Below are positions 25,257-33,722 of a DNA stretch of 33,722 nt, in pieces (position 1 is the stretch's first letter; each line of letters opens with the position of its first letter). A program made the translations under genes and the position numbers. The DNA comes from Psychrobacter sp. bablab_jr014 (GTDB taxonomy: Bacteria > Pseudomonadota > Gammaproteobacteria > Pseudomonadales > Moraxellaceae), in NCBI RefSeq assembly GCF_016464015.1, contig NZ_JACDXT010000052.1, positions 1 through 33,722 on the forward strand, in the 5' to 3' direction. The notes under the pieces were generated by a model. That model was not told the DNA's origin. It worked only from the letters and a program-made list of their open reading frames with translations, and did not search any database.

Positions 25257-27506
25257 ATGTCCTGCCTTGATACATCCGTTTTAAATCCTGTTTCTACTCG
25301 TTCCCGTTTTCGTCAGTTGCCATTATATCTTGCCATCAGTGCTTTATTGCCCTTACCTGCTATGGCGGTAACTGCTGATAGTACCAATGATGAAGCACCC
25401 AGCACCACATTGGATAAAATTGTGGTGGTTGCCAACCAAGCGCCAACAGCCATTAGCGATATTCCTGCAACCATTTGGTATGTGGACAGATACGCGGTCG
25501 ATGAAGCAGCGCGTACAGGCAAACGCCTAGGAGATTTTTTAGCGCAGCAAGTACCGTCGCTAGATTATGGTAGTGGCGGGCGTACCAGTGCAGGACAAAA
25601 CCTACGCGGACGCAGCATGCAGGTCATGATTGATGGGGTATCCCTCAATTCATCACGCGCCATCAGCCGCTATTTAGATTCTGTCAGTATGGAAAATATT
25701 GACAGTATCGAAGTGTTGTCAGGGGCATCTGCGGTTTATGGCGGCGGTGCGACAGGCGGTATTATTAATATTAAAACCAAAAAAGGCTTGGCTGGCACGC
25801 CACAAGTAACGACTGAAATTCAAGCGACCACAGGCTTTCAAGACAAAGACGACCTTTCTTATAAGGGGCACTTTGCCATTGATGGTGGTACTGAGCGCGC
25901 CACTGCTCGCTTGGGCGTCACGTATGAGCAAACAGGCTCATTTTTTGATGGGGATGGCGACATGCTCGTCCCTGATACCACTCAAGGGTCATTGCAAGAC
26001 AACCAAACCATCGACGTACTTGCCAGCACGCAGCTCAAGATTGATGAGGCACAAACGCTTGATGTGTCCGCTCAATTTTATGACAGCAAACAAGACACCG
26101 ACTATGGCATTCAATATGATGTGAGTCAGTCGCCGTATGATGCCAAGATTAGCGATGGCTTTCGTAGCGACCGTCAAGCACAGACAAAGCGTCAGCAGTA
26201 CAATGCCAACTATCATCACGACGATGTCTTTGGGCATGACTTATATGCGCAGCTGTCTCACCGTACTGAAGAGTTGAGCTTTATTCCCTTTGTTTATGGT
26301 CAGTACTTTGCCGCCTCGCAGCAATCTACGGACGTCACGTCAGCACGCTTAGCCTTAGCAAAAGATTGGTCAGATAAGCTAAAACTGACGTATGGTATTG
26401 ATGGTTATCGAGATGACTTAGACAGCGATAAGATGATATTTGACCCGCAGATAAGTGCCGAAACAGGCGGCTTGGTCAATAAAGCGTATGCAGTTATTGG
26501 TCGTTATCCTGGTACGCAAGTTGACTCTGTCTCAGGGTTTTTGCAAGGTGATTATAAAATCACCGATACCCTAAACGCCACTGCAGGTATGCGCTATCAG
26601 CACCTAAAAAATACTGTTGATGATTTTGTTGCAGACAAAGTGCAGACCCAGATTGCTTTAGGCAATGCAACAGGTGGCGACGCGATTCCTGGGGGTAGCA
26701 ATGACTATGACGTAAGCCTATTTAACGTCGGCCTAAACTATAAGCCGAGCAGCGATATGCGTTATTTTGCCAACTTTTCACAAGGTTTTGAGCTGCCCGA
26801 CCCTGCCAAATTCTACGGTCAAGGGACATACGCGCTTAACAATGGCTATTATGAGCTATTAAATGGCTCAAACGTCTCAGGTACAAAACTAAAAGGCATT
26901 AAAACCGACAGCTACGAGCTGGGTACCGACTTTAGATACAATGATTTTAAAGGGAAAGTCACAGGCTACTATAGTTTATCGGATGGCAGTATCAATTATG
27001 ACCGCTCGACCCTACTTATCACCCAAAGCGACAACAAAAAGCGCGTTTATGGTGTTGAGTTTAAAGGCGATTATCAGCTAAATGATAACGTCAGTGTTGG
27101 TGGCTTGGGGCATTGGGTACAAAGCGAGACCCAAATCGATGGCGATAGCTACGAAGATACAGTAGTCACTGATACCAGCCCATCGAAATATGCGCTATGG
27201 GCACGCTGGGAAGACGACTTACAAGCCCTTAAACTCCAAGCCAATATGATGCGTGATGTATCAGGTAGAGCCGCTAATGGCAGCACTCAGACACTAGATG
27301 GCTATACGACTCTAGATTTAGACTATACCTATTATTTACCATCGGGTGAATTTAGTATGGGCGTACAAAATCTACTCGATAAAGACTACACCACCATTTG
27401 GGGACAGCAGGCGCAGATTTATTACGGTAGCCTAGCCCCTGAGTCGGCATTTGATTATAAAGGCCTAGGCCGCACTTACACGATTGGTTACACACATCGT
27501 TTTTAA
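25257..27506 (+). CDS. TonB-dependent receptor, IutA (ferric hydroxamate/aerobactin) type
   Basis: 749 aa outer-membrane transporter. The signal peptide ends LLPLPAMA (about residue 37), the TonB box is near DKIVVVANQ, the plug includes QNLRGRSMQVMIDGVSLNSSRAISRYLDS and VLSGASAVYGGGATGGIINIKTKKG, very close to IutA, and a 22-strand barrel ends GRTYTIGYTHRF. It likely imports an iron-siderophore, perhaps a hydroxamate scavenged from others since no siderophore synthesis genes lie nearby. No good Shine-Dalgarno precedes ATG 25257. A terminator follows the stop. Confidence 0.85.
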   Translation: MSCLDTSVLNPVSTRSRFRQLPLYLAISALLPLPAMAVTADSTNDEAPSTTLDKIVVVANQAPTAISDIPATIWYVDRYAVDEAARTGKRLGDFLAQQVPSLDYGSGGRTSAGQNLRGRSMQVMIDGVSLNSSRAISRYLDSVSMENIDSIEVLSGASAVYGGGATGGIINIKTKKGLAGTPQVTTEIQATTGFQDKDDLSYKGHFAIDGGTERATARLGVTYEQTGSFFDGDGDMLVPDTTQGSLQDNQTIDVLASTQLKIDEAQTLDVSAQFYDSKQDTDYGIQYDVSQSPYDAKISDGFRSDRQAQTKRQQYNANYHHDDVFGHDLYAQLSHRTEELSFIPFVYGQYFAASQQSTDVTSARLALAKDWSDKLKLTYGIDGYRDDLDSDKMIFDPQISAETGGLVNKAYAVIGRYPGTQVDSVSGFLQGDYKITDTLNATAGMRYQHLKNTVDDFVADKVQTQIALGNATGGDAIPGGSNDYDVSLFNVGLNYKPSSDMRYFANFSQGFELPDPAKFYGQGTYALNNGYYELLNGSNVSGTKLKGIKTDSYELGTDFRYNDFKGKVTGYYSLSDGSINYDRSTLLITQSDNKKRVYGVEFKGDYQLNDNVSVGGLGHWVQSETQIDGDSYEDTVVTDTSPSKYALWARWEDDLQALKLQANMMRDVSGRAANGSTQTLDGYTTLDLDYTYYLPSGEFSMGVQNLLDKDYTTIWGQQAQIYYGSLAPESAFDYKGLGRTYTIGYTHRF

Positions 27507-27536
27507 GCGTTATTTTAACCATTAAGCCAAACCAAC

Positions 27537-27572
27537 AAAGAAGCGCCTTTATCTGGATAAAGGCGCTTCTTT
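27537..27572. terminator. bidirectional intrinsic terminator
   Basis: A perfect 16-bp stem, AAAGAAGCGCCTTTAT at 27537-27552 and its complement at 27557-27572, has loop CTGG. A-rich and T-rich ends allow it to stop the receptor gene and, from the other side, the leftward cvrA transcript. Confidence 0.9.
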
Positions 27573-27597
27573 ATAAAAGTTGTCAGCAGCTGCAATA

Positions 27598-27811
27598 TTA
27601 TAAGTGCAAAAAATAGTAGCGCATTACCAGTGCTTGCTCACTGCCAATAGATTCGCCCAAAAAGTAGTGATTGATAAAAGCAACCACCCCAATACCTACC
27701 AAGGCAGTCGCCAGGTTCAGCGCAATAACCAACAATAACGAATGACGCTGCTGTTGCCAAGGCTTTGCGCTAAAGCACTGAATGGTGATACGTCTACAAC
27801 AGACAAAAATT
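27598..27811 (-). other. hydrophobic open frame after cvrA, possible remnant
   Basis: The frame reads on the minus strand into a hydrophobic stretch LLLVIALNLATALVGIGVVAF, one membrane helix, ending ALVMRYYFLHL. No ATG occurs before a point inside cvrA and no Shine-Dalgarno is visible; TTG is the only internal start. It could be the tail of a lost membrane gene or chance. I do not recognise it. Confidence 0.25.
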
Positions 27812-29554
27812 CTACGCTGCCGTACCCACTTGATGGCGTTTGAGACCGATACTGCGCAGCATGCCACGCTTATCGACTTCTTTGACAATCAATGACCACT
27901 CATCATTAATCTCTACCCTATCGCCAGATACAGGTTTGGCATCCAAGTTAGACAAGACAAACTCCGCAACCGTCTGCTGCCAAACGACAGACGTATCCAT
28001 ATCCTTAAAAAATGGCAAGTCGGCAATTTTGACATTGGGTGAGAGCAGCCAATCACCATAAAAGTCGTTTATTTTCTGACGGTTCAGTTTGGTATTGTTA
28101 AATATCTTCGCCACTTCTTTTGCGTGATCGCCACGCATTGCATACCACACCACATCACCGAACGCTAACTGCGTATCGTCATCAACCGGCAATACCAGCT
28201 GATTTCTGACTACCGCAAAGATAGTAATTTCGTCGGTATTGATTCTATTGGTAATCTCTTTAGGGTGTCGACCAATCGCAAAAGCACCCTCTTTTACTTC
28301 AAATTCATACAGCGTAATGCTAGAAGCGTCCGATACCCAAACCTCATGCTCTTCTTTTGGTTCATCGCGACTTGGAATACGCACGCCAAACCAATTGGCC
28401 ATCATCGGAATGGTCATGCCTTGTAAAATAAGCGATACCACAACCACCCCAAAAGCAATGTCGAATAATAAAGACGCCCCTTGTACCGAAGCCATAACAG
28501 GCAAAATAGCGAGCGTAATCGGCACCGCGCCGCGCAGACCGACCCATGAAATAAACCCCGCTTCACGGTTTTTAAACTTAAAAGGTTTGACGCTACTAAA
28601 GACAGCAATGGGACGCGCTATAAAAATCATAAAGGCAGCAATGGCAACAGAATAATGCCAAACATTGAGCACGTTTGATGGTGTTACGAGTAAACCCAGC
28701 ACCACGAACAATACCGCTTGAGATAGCCATGCAAAGCTGTCCATCACACGCAGCACATGTTCAGTCGCGCGCACCTTGGTATTACCAATAATAACGCCTG
28801 CAAGATAGATCGCCAAAAAGCCGCTACCGCCTATCAAATTGGTCGCCGCAAATACCGCCAAACCTGCTGATAAGATTAAGATAGCGTACATGCCTTCTGC
28901 CAAATGCAGTTTGGGCATCAGACGCGCCAGTAAGTAGCCAGCAAGCAGCCCGAATACCAAGCCAAAGCCAATCTGCTGTAATAACAACCAAATAAAGCCA
29001 AAGGCTGTCTGCCCTTCAGGATCGATATTGAGCGCAATCAATCCTGTCACAAGCAAAATAGCCAAGGGATCGTTCGCGCCTGATTCCAGCTCTAGGGTCG
29101 CCTGAACACGGGCGTTTAGCTCCACCCCACCATGACGCAATAAAGAAAATACCGCCGCCGCATCGGTCGAGCCAACAATCGCCGCCATCAGCATACCAAT
29201 ACGCCAATCGACATTGAGGAGCCATGTCACAAATGCGCCCAATATCAGCACTGTGGCGAACACACCCCATGTGGCCAAAACGACCGCAGGCTTTAGACCC
29301 ACCCGAAATGAGCGAAACGAAGTACGCAAACCACCATCGAGCAAGATACACGCCAGCGCCGCCTGCCCAATAAAGTTGGCAAGCCCATATTGAGCAAAAT
29401 GGATACCTAAAATGCCTTGCTCACCTGCTAGCATCCCCACCACCAAAAACAGCAGTAATAAGGGAATACCCAACCGCGCAGATACGGTACTCGATAAAAT
29501 ACTTGCAAATATTAATAATGCCCCTACGAGGTAGAGAACATTTAAGGTATCCAT
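27812..29554 (-). CDS. cvrA: CvrA/NhaP2-type K+/H+ antiporter
   Basis: 580 aa. The N-terminal ~390 residues form the CPA1 antiporter with about 12-13 membrane helices, including LLDGGLRTSF, AAIVGSTDAAAVFSLL, LELESGANDPLAILLV and WVGLRGAVPITLAI. The C-terminus has a TrkA-C domain (EFEVKEGAFAIGRHPKEI..FGDVVWYAMRGD) and a further domain ending in the signature GMLRSIGLKRH. It extrudes K+ in exchange for protons at the inner membrane. AAGGAT precedes ATG 29554. A terminator-like hairpin lies in its leader. Confidence 0.93.
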   Translation of the reverse strand: MDTLNVLYLVGALLIFASILSSTVSARLGIPLLLLFLVVGMLAGEQGILGIHFAQYGLANFIGQAALACILLDGGLRTSFRSFRVGLKPAVVLATWGVFATVLILGAFVTWLLNVDWRIGMLMAAIVGSTDAAAVFSLLRHGGVELNARVQATLELESGANDPLAILLVTGLIALNIDPEGQTAFGFIWLLLQQIGFGLVFGLLAGYLLARLMPKLHLAEGMYAILILSAGLAVFAATNLIGGSGFLAIYLAGVIIGNTKVRATEHVLRVMDSFAWLSQAVLFVVLGLLVTPSNVLNVWHYSVAIAAFMIFIARPIAVFSSVKPFKFKNREAGFISWVGLRGAVPITLAILPVMASVQGASLLFDIAFGVVVVSLILQGMTIPMMANWFGVRIPSRDEPKEEHEVWVSDASSITLYEFEVKEGAFAIGRHPKEITNRINTDEITIFAVVRNQLVLPVDDDTQLAFGDVVWYAMRGDHAKEVAKIFNNTKLNRQKINDFYGDWLLSPNVKIADLPFFKDMDTSVVWQQTVAEFVLSNLDAKPVSGDRVEINDEWSLIVKEVDKRGMLRSIGLKRHQVGTAA

Positions 29555-29614
29555 GCTTTATTATCCTTATATCAGCCATGTTATGCCGTGATACGCTGTC
29601 TGTCGCAAACGCTT

Positions 29615-29662
29615 AAAAACAAAAAAACACGATGGACTTTGTGTACAAAATCTATCGTGTTT
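29615..29662 (-). terminator. terminator-like hairpin in the cvrA leader
   Basis: AAACACGATGGA (29625-29636) pairs with TCTATCGTGTTT (29651-29662) with one mismatch, and TTTGT/ACAAA continue the stem inside. On the minus strand it runs into a T-rich tract (29615-29624). It is 60-100 bases upstream of cvrA, where no other leftward gene ends, so it may attenuate cvrA or block antisense reading from marR. Confidence 0.6.
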
Positions 29663-29765
29663 ACCCTTTTAATATAGCGACCTAAACGCGGTAGCACAAC
29701 TAGAAAACACAATAAACTCCTTTTAAATGTGTGACCTATGCCATAAACGCCTTTCTTTATCGCCT

Positions 29766-29804
29766 ATGAACATAGTTGACACTATCAACTATGTTCATTA
29801 TAGT
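29766..29804 (+). promoter_or_regulatory. marR promoter overlapped by a 33-bp operator
   Basis: TTGACA (29776-29781) and TATAGT (29799-29804) are spaced 17 bp, near-ideal sigma-70. A perfect inverted repeat, ATGAACATAGTTGA (29766-29779) and its complement (29785-29798) with spacer CACTA, covers the -35 and spacer. Such a site suits repression by the MarR protein encoded just downstream. Confidence 0.85.
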
Positions 29805-29836
29805 AAATTTAACTTTTTATTGAGGTGATGGTTGTT

Positions 29837-30259
29837 ATGTCCGCTTTGTCCTTGAGTGACACCCTGCATCGCTTGATGCATTGCTATACTTACTTGCTGC
29901 GTGAAGGGGTGCGTCGCCAAGGTATCGCGCTATCCATCACTCAAATTCGCACACTAAAAAGTATCCGCAGTTTACCAAGCAGCACCACACAGATCATTGC
30001 CGACCATTTAAAGCGAGACAAAGCGCAGATTACGCGCGCGTTAAATGCCTTATTAAACGAAAAGCTCATTGATAAGACCATCAATCCGCAAGATCAACGC
30101 AGTGCTTTATTGACCTTAACAGAAGCAGGTCAACAGATGATCAGTCAGCTCGAAACTGCTGAAGCGTGGGCAGCAGACATGCTCACTCAAGACTTAGATG
30201 ACGAGCAACTTGCGCTTTTTTTAGATATCTCAAAGCAAATGCTCATACCGATACGATAG
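29837..30259 (+). CDS. MarR-family regulator
   Basis: 140 aa winged-helix regulator. The recognition region is TTQIIADHLKRDKAQITRALNALLNEKLIDKTINPQDQRS (about 45-85) with the wing at DQRSALLTLTEAG. ATG 29837 is chosen because GAGGTGAT (29822-29829) stands seven bases before it; GTG 29825 and ATG 29828 sit on or beside that site. It is the first gene ahead of a siderophore-interacting protein and dinB, and the operator at 29766 suggests autoregulation of the operon. Confidence 0.9.
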   Translation: MSALSLSDTLHRLMHCYTYLLREGVRRQGIALSITQIRTLKSIRSLPSSTTQIIADHLKRDKAQITRALNALLNEKLIDKTINPQDQRSALLTLTEAGQQMISQLETAEAWAADMLTQDLDDEQLALFLDISKQMLIPIR

Positions 30260-30313
30260 CCCATAACAAACCACAATACGCTATCAAACACGTTATCCTA
30301 TAAGGAATCTGTT

Positions 30314-31063
30314 ATGCCAAAACCAGCGCCTCGAACCTTAACAGTCATTGGCAATAAAAGCATTACACCCAACATGCGCCGCGTTACATTAGGCGGTACA
30401 CAGATGCAGGGCTTTCCTAAAGACCAAGAAAGCGCCTATATTAAGCTGTTGTTTAGTCAAGCAGACAGCGAACGCCCGTTGATGCGTACCTATACCATTC
30501 GCGCCCAGCGCGATGCTGAAATCGACGTCGATTTTGTGGTACACGGACATACTGGCATTGCCTCTCAATGGGCACTTAATGCTCAGATTGGCGATACCAT
30601 GAGCATTGGTGGCCCAGGCCCAGCCAAGCTGATAATGCCTGATGCCGATTGGTTTTTGCTGGTCGGTGACATGACAGCACTACCCGCGATTAGCGTTAAT
30701 TTAGAAAAACTGCCAGCAGAGGCTACAGGCTTTGCGGTGATTGAAATTGCTTCAGAGGACGATAAACAAGCGTTAATCAAGCCCGCAGGCATTGAGGTGA
30801 TTTGGGTGATTAATGAAGCCATCAGCGCCACGCATAGCCCGCTACTTGAGCGCGTACAGACATTACCATGGTTGGGCGGTCAGCCAAGCGTATGGGCAGC
30901 GTGCGAGTTTCATAGCATGCGTAAGCTGCGCGACTATTTTAAAAAGACTCGTGAGGTGCCAAAATCACATCTGTATATCTCAAGCTACTGGAAGATTGAC
31001 CGTACTGAAGATGAGCATAAAGTGGACAAGCGTCAAGACAGTGATGCCGAAGCAGCGTCATAA
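30314..31063 (+). CDS. siderophore-interacting protein (ferric-chelate reductase, ViuB/YqjH family)
   Basis: 249 aa cytoplasmic FAD enzyme that reduces ferric siderophores to release iron with NAD(P)H. Seen are RTYTIRA (FAD-binding, about 58-64), VDFVVHGHTGIASQWA, GGPGPAKL, GDMTALPAI, and the C-terminal WAACEFHSMRKLRDYF with YWK in the closing strand. AGGA precedes ATG 30314. It sits in the marR operon, 54 bases after marR, with dinB two bases behind. It could serve the receptor at 25257. Confidence 0.9.
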   Translation: MPKPAPRTLTVIGNKSITPNMRRVTLGGTQMQGFPKDQESAYIKLLFSQADSERPLMRTYTIRAQRDAEIDVDFVVHGHTGIASQWALNAQIGDTMSIGGPGPAKLIMPDADWFLLVGDMTALPAISVNLEKLPAEATGFAVIEIASEDDKQALIKPAGIEVIWVINEAISATHSPLLERVQTLPWLGGQPSVWAACEFHSMRKLRDYFKKTREVPKSHLYISSYWKIDRTEDEHKVDKRQDSDAEAAS

Positions 31064-31065
31064 CC

Positions 31066-32151
31066 ATGACTGAAAATAGCGCGCTCCCACTGCGTAAAAT
31101 CATCCATATAGATATGGATGCCTTTTATGCCAGTGTCGAACAGCGGGACAATCCCAGCTATCGCGGGCAGCCGCTGGTGGTCGGTGGTGATCCTGATGGA
31201 CGCGGTGTGGTGGCAGCTGCCAGCTATGAGGTACGTGCCTTTGGCGTGCGCTCAGCAATGTCTTGTTTTGAAGCGCGTAAGCGTTGTCCAAACGCCATTT
31301 TTGTGCGTCCGCGCTTTGAGGTCTATCGCGCCATCAGTGCTCAGATTCGCGCTTTGATGCATGCGTTGACACCGCTCGTTGAGCCACTATCCTTGGACGA
31401 AGCCTATCTGGACGTCACAGGGCTAGAGATACACCAAGGCTCAGCGACACTCATGGCCAACCAACTGCGCGCGCAGATTAAAGCTGCGACAGGGCTTAAC
31501 GCCTCAGCGGGAGTATCATTTAATAAAATGCTCGCCAAAATCGCCTCAGACATTAACAAACCCAATGGCATTGCCGTCATCACGCCAGCGGAGGCGCACG
31601 CTTTTATTAGCAGCTTACCCATTGAGCGCTTTCATGGTATTGGCAAGGCAACTGCAAAGCGTCTGCACGAGATGGGCGTACATACAGGGGCGGACTTACG
31701 CGCAATAGATGCGCAGATACTAGTACAGACCTTTGGCAAACGGGGGCAGTTTTATCATGATATCGCACATGGTATGGACAATCGCCCTGTCAAAGCCACC
31801 CGCCAACATAAGTCAGTCGGTGCAGAGACCACCTTTCATCACAACTTAAATGATGATGGTCAGCTGATGCAGCACATCTACGCGCAAAACGCTGACGCTT
31901 TTAATCAATTACAAAAAAAACAACTGACCGCCTATACCGTCACTTTAAAGGTTAAATACGCGGACTTTAGCCAAGTCACCCGCGCGCATACGGCATCGTC
32001 TGCTTTTTTGCAACTCACCGACGCCCATCACTGGCTGGACAAGCTGTTTGCCAGTATTCCCCGCGAACAGCCGATTCGCTTGGTGGGTGTGACTTATTCT
32101 TCATTGCAACCGATGCAAGAGACTTATAGTCAGCCAAGTTTGTTTGAGTAG
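31066..32151 (+). CDS. dinB: DinB, DNA polymerase IV
   Basis: 361 aa Y-family translesion polymerase. The catalytic acidic residues lie in HIDMDAFYASVE (about 14-25) and PLSLDEAYLDVT (about 107-118). YEVRAFGVRSAM is the conserved nucleotide-binding block. The little-finger domain follows, and the tail QPSLFE is the sliding-clamp-binding motif. ATG 31066 is two bases after the preceding stop and has no Shine-Dalgarno, so translation is probably coupled. Confidence 0.96.
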   Translation: MTENSALPLRKIIHIDMDAFYASVEQRDNPSYRGQPLVVGGDPDGRGVVAAASYEVRAFGVRSAMSCFEARKRCPNAIFVRPRFEVYRAISAQIRALMHALTPLVEPLSLDEAYLDVTGLEIHQGSATLMANQLRAQIKAATGLNASAGVSFNKMLAKIASDINKPNGIAVITPAEAHAFISSLPIERFHGIGKATAKRLHEMGVHTGADLRAIDAQILVQTFGKRGQFYHDIAHGMDNRPVKATRQHKSVGAETTFHHNLNDDGQLMQHIYAQNADAFNQLQKKQLTAYTVTLKVKYADFSQVTRAHTASSAFLQLTDAHHWLDKLFASIPREQPIRLVGVTYSSLQPMQETYSQPSLFE

Positions 32152-32180
32152 TGAGTCTTTTTTTGTGTTTGTGCTTTATT

Positions 32181-32210
32181 TTGCTTAGGCTATTTTTAGT
32201 TTTATATAAT
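32181..32210 (+). promoter_or_regulatory. sigma-70 promoter of queA
   Basis: TTGCTT (32181-32186) and TATAAT (32205-32210) with an 18-bp spacer, placed about 80 bp before the queA start. Confidence 0.55.
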
Positions 32211-32292
32211 GCTCTTTCAATCAAGCAAAACCTCACTTTTTTGCCGCTTTCTGCTACACTAGCGCCAAAATATTAACACCCTTAGATAAGTT

Positions 32293-33444
32293 ATGACTGC
32301 TATGACCGATGCCGCCCACACGCCTACAGACACCACGAGCGATTACTTAAGCGTAAACGACTATGATTACGAGCTGCCTGATACGCTGATTGCACGCTAT
32401 CCATTGGCCCAGCGCTCTGCATCAAGGTTGCTATACTTGCCTGCTGGCGGGGCGGCGGCGGATTATCAGTTTACCGACTTGCCTGATCTGCTCGGCGAAA
32501 ATGACTTAATCGTTTTTAATGACACTAAGGTCATGAAAGCGCGTCTGTTTGGACAAAAAGACACAGGCGGCCGCGTCGAAGTGCTGGTTGAGCGCTTATT
32601 GACCGAGCTACCCGACACCATTGCCGCAGACGATACCCATGCAGCGCCTAAGCATTTGGCACTATGCCACATCAAAGCCAGTAAAGCGCCCAAAGTCAGT
32701 CAGCGCATCCAACTGGCAGACAATCAGATGGGCGCAGTCGTGCTGGGTCGTCAAGAAAACTTATTTGTGGTGAGCTTTGATGCACCTGTTTTGCCTGATC
32801 TAGAGCGTTTTGGCGAGCTGCCAATACCGCCTTATTTTGAGCGCCGCGCCGATGAGACGGACAACCAGCGCTATCAGACCGTCTTTCATGACCCAAGCAA
32901 GCTTGCCAGCGTTGCCGCACCGACCGCAAGCTTACATTTTGACGATACAGTATTACAACAGCTTGCCGATAAAGGTGTGCAGACGGCATTTGTGACCTTG
33001 CATGTGGGCGCAGGTACGTTCGCCCCTGTAAAGACAGACAACCTATTAAACCATACCATGCACAGCGAATACGCGCATTTGCCGCAAGATACGGCAGATA
33101 TGATTAATGCCACGCACGCTAAAGGCGGTAAGGTGCTGGCAGTTGGCACGACGGTCACGCGCGTGCTCGAGACCGCGTATCAAAAGACAGCGCAAGATGG
33201 CGCAATGCTTAGCGCGTGGTCGGGTGATACCGATATCTTTATCTATCCTGGGTTTCAGTTTGGTGTGATTGACCGCCTATTGACCAATTTTCATTTGCCA
33301 AAATCAACCTTACTCATGCTGGTTGCCGCTTTTTCAGGCAAAGCAGAGATTGAGGCGGCCTACGCGCATGCGATTGCCAATGAGTATCGCTTTTTTAGCT
33401 ATGGCGATGCGATGCTGTTAGAAAATAACAACCGAGCCTCATAA
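32293..33444 (+). CDS. queA: QueA, SAM:tRNA ribosyltransferase-isomerase
   Basis: 383 aa. Makes epoxyqueuosine at the tRNA wobble base by transferring the ribosyl part of S-adenosylmethionine. Motifs: [69 protein letters not shown], and ending [28 protein letters not shown]. The length is a little above the usual ~350, with an N-terminal extension of about 20 residues and an insert around residues 105-118. Confidence 0.96.
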   Translation: MTAMTDAAHTPTDTTSDYLSVNDYDYELPDTLIARYPLAQRSASRLLYLPAGGAAADYQFTDLPDLLGENDLIVFNDTKVMKARLFGQKDTGGRVEVLVERLLTELPDTIAADDTHAAPKHLALCHIKASKAPKVSQRIQLADNQMGAVVLGRQENLFVVSFDAPVLPDLERFGELPIPPYFERRADETDNQRYQTVFHDPSKLASVAAPTASLHFDDTVLQQLADKGVQTAFVTLHVGAGTFAPVKTDNLLNHTMHSEYAHLPQDTADMINATHAKGGKVLAVGTTVTRVLETAYQKTAQDGAMLSAWSGDTDIFIYPGFQFGVIDRLLTNFHLPKSTLLMLVAAFSGKAEIEAAYAHAIANEYRFFSYGDAMLLENNNRAS

Positions 33445-33478
33445 AGCAGGTTCAAAGATTAGAAATGAGGACAATATA

Positions 33479-33722
33479 AGGGCTTGTTGAACATTCGCAA
33501 ATAGGCACTGCTGATTGCTAAAATTGTTCCAGACAAGGCACAAAGCGACGATAATGCAGATGCCTTAGCAAGATTTGTAACACAGTATGGGGCAATTTTA
33601 GCATCAGCCCGCAGGGACAGGACTCTTTTTTGCCGCTTCATCGTTAAAAATAAACGCTTAGAATGACTAAACTTATTATTTTTAACATCGAATCGCCTAA
33701 AAAATAGTCGCTGTCAGTGCCA
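33479..33722. mobile_element. right-edge repeat of the AGGGCGTGT family, cut by the window end
   Basis: Begins AGGGCTTGTTGAACATTC, sharing the first ~29 bases with the 58-bp element at 17363. Further in, CTGATTGCTAAAATTG (33511-33526) has its near complement at 33593-33607 (one bulged base), so it folds. The region 33459-33641 has a minus-strand frame of 60 codons, probably a chance product of the repeat. The other end is not in the window. Confidence 0.55.

Noticed and set aside
33459..33641. 60-codon minus-strand frame at the right edge
   Set aside because: It lies almost wholly in the repeat, so it is probably an artefact of the repeat and not a gene.

Overview
The window reads as ordinary gammaproteobacterial chromosome, most likely Psychrobacter or a close Moraxellaceae relative. 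This is inferred from protein character (RtcA/B/R, CvrA, GspE and a split gsp cluster, QueA, a short Fpr) and from small palindromic repeats that look typical of that genus. No search was run. No phage, CRISPR array, rRNA or complete insertion sequence is visible.

Region by region. 1-6.4 kb is an RNA-repair locus. rtcR (leftward) is preceded by a small acidic gene. Facing them, rtcB, a DIP1984-family gene and rtcA run rightward behind a good sigma-54 promoter with an IHF site and an upstream palindrome, the layout expected for activation by RtcR. 6.4-13.6 kb runs rightward: an FMN-binding glutamate-synthase-like protein, a phosphodiester glycosidase lipoprotein, ychF, a His-rich lipoprotein behind a perfect Zur-type operator, dgt and a FabR-like TetR regulator. 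13.6-21.6 kb runs leftward: trmO, gspE, tatD, a TetR regulator and the pseudopilin operon gspHIJK. 21.9-23.1 kb holds fpr and tRNA-Leu(CAA), the latter followed by a long hairpin and a terminator. 23.1-24.6 kb is decayed: a truncated antitoxin-like gene meets a PepSY membrane gene that has lost its 5' part and carries a frameshift. 24.7-27.6 kb has ynfA and an IutA-like TonB-dependent receptor with a Fur-like box. 27.8-29.6 kb is the K+/H+ antiporter cvrA. 29.8-33.4 kb has a marR - siderophore-interacting protein - dinB operon and queA. A repeat starts at the right edge.

The most interesting signals are outside the coding regions. (1) The Zur-type box sits in front of the 13-histidine lipoprotein, whose C-terminus resembles the lysozyme-inhibitor MliC. 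(2) A family of about 148-bp palindromic elements has one copy after rtcR, one after the gspE/tatD boundary, and a third whose core and stem lie in the rtcB leader. (3) The gene next to rtcR appears to begin at AUA. (4) A 106-nt hairpin lies between tRNA-Leu and its terminator. (5) A terminator-like hairpin lies in the cvrA leader. (6) A recombination junction made the antitoxin fragment's start codon out of antisense PepSY sequence.
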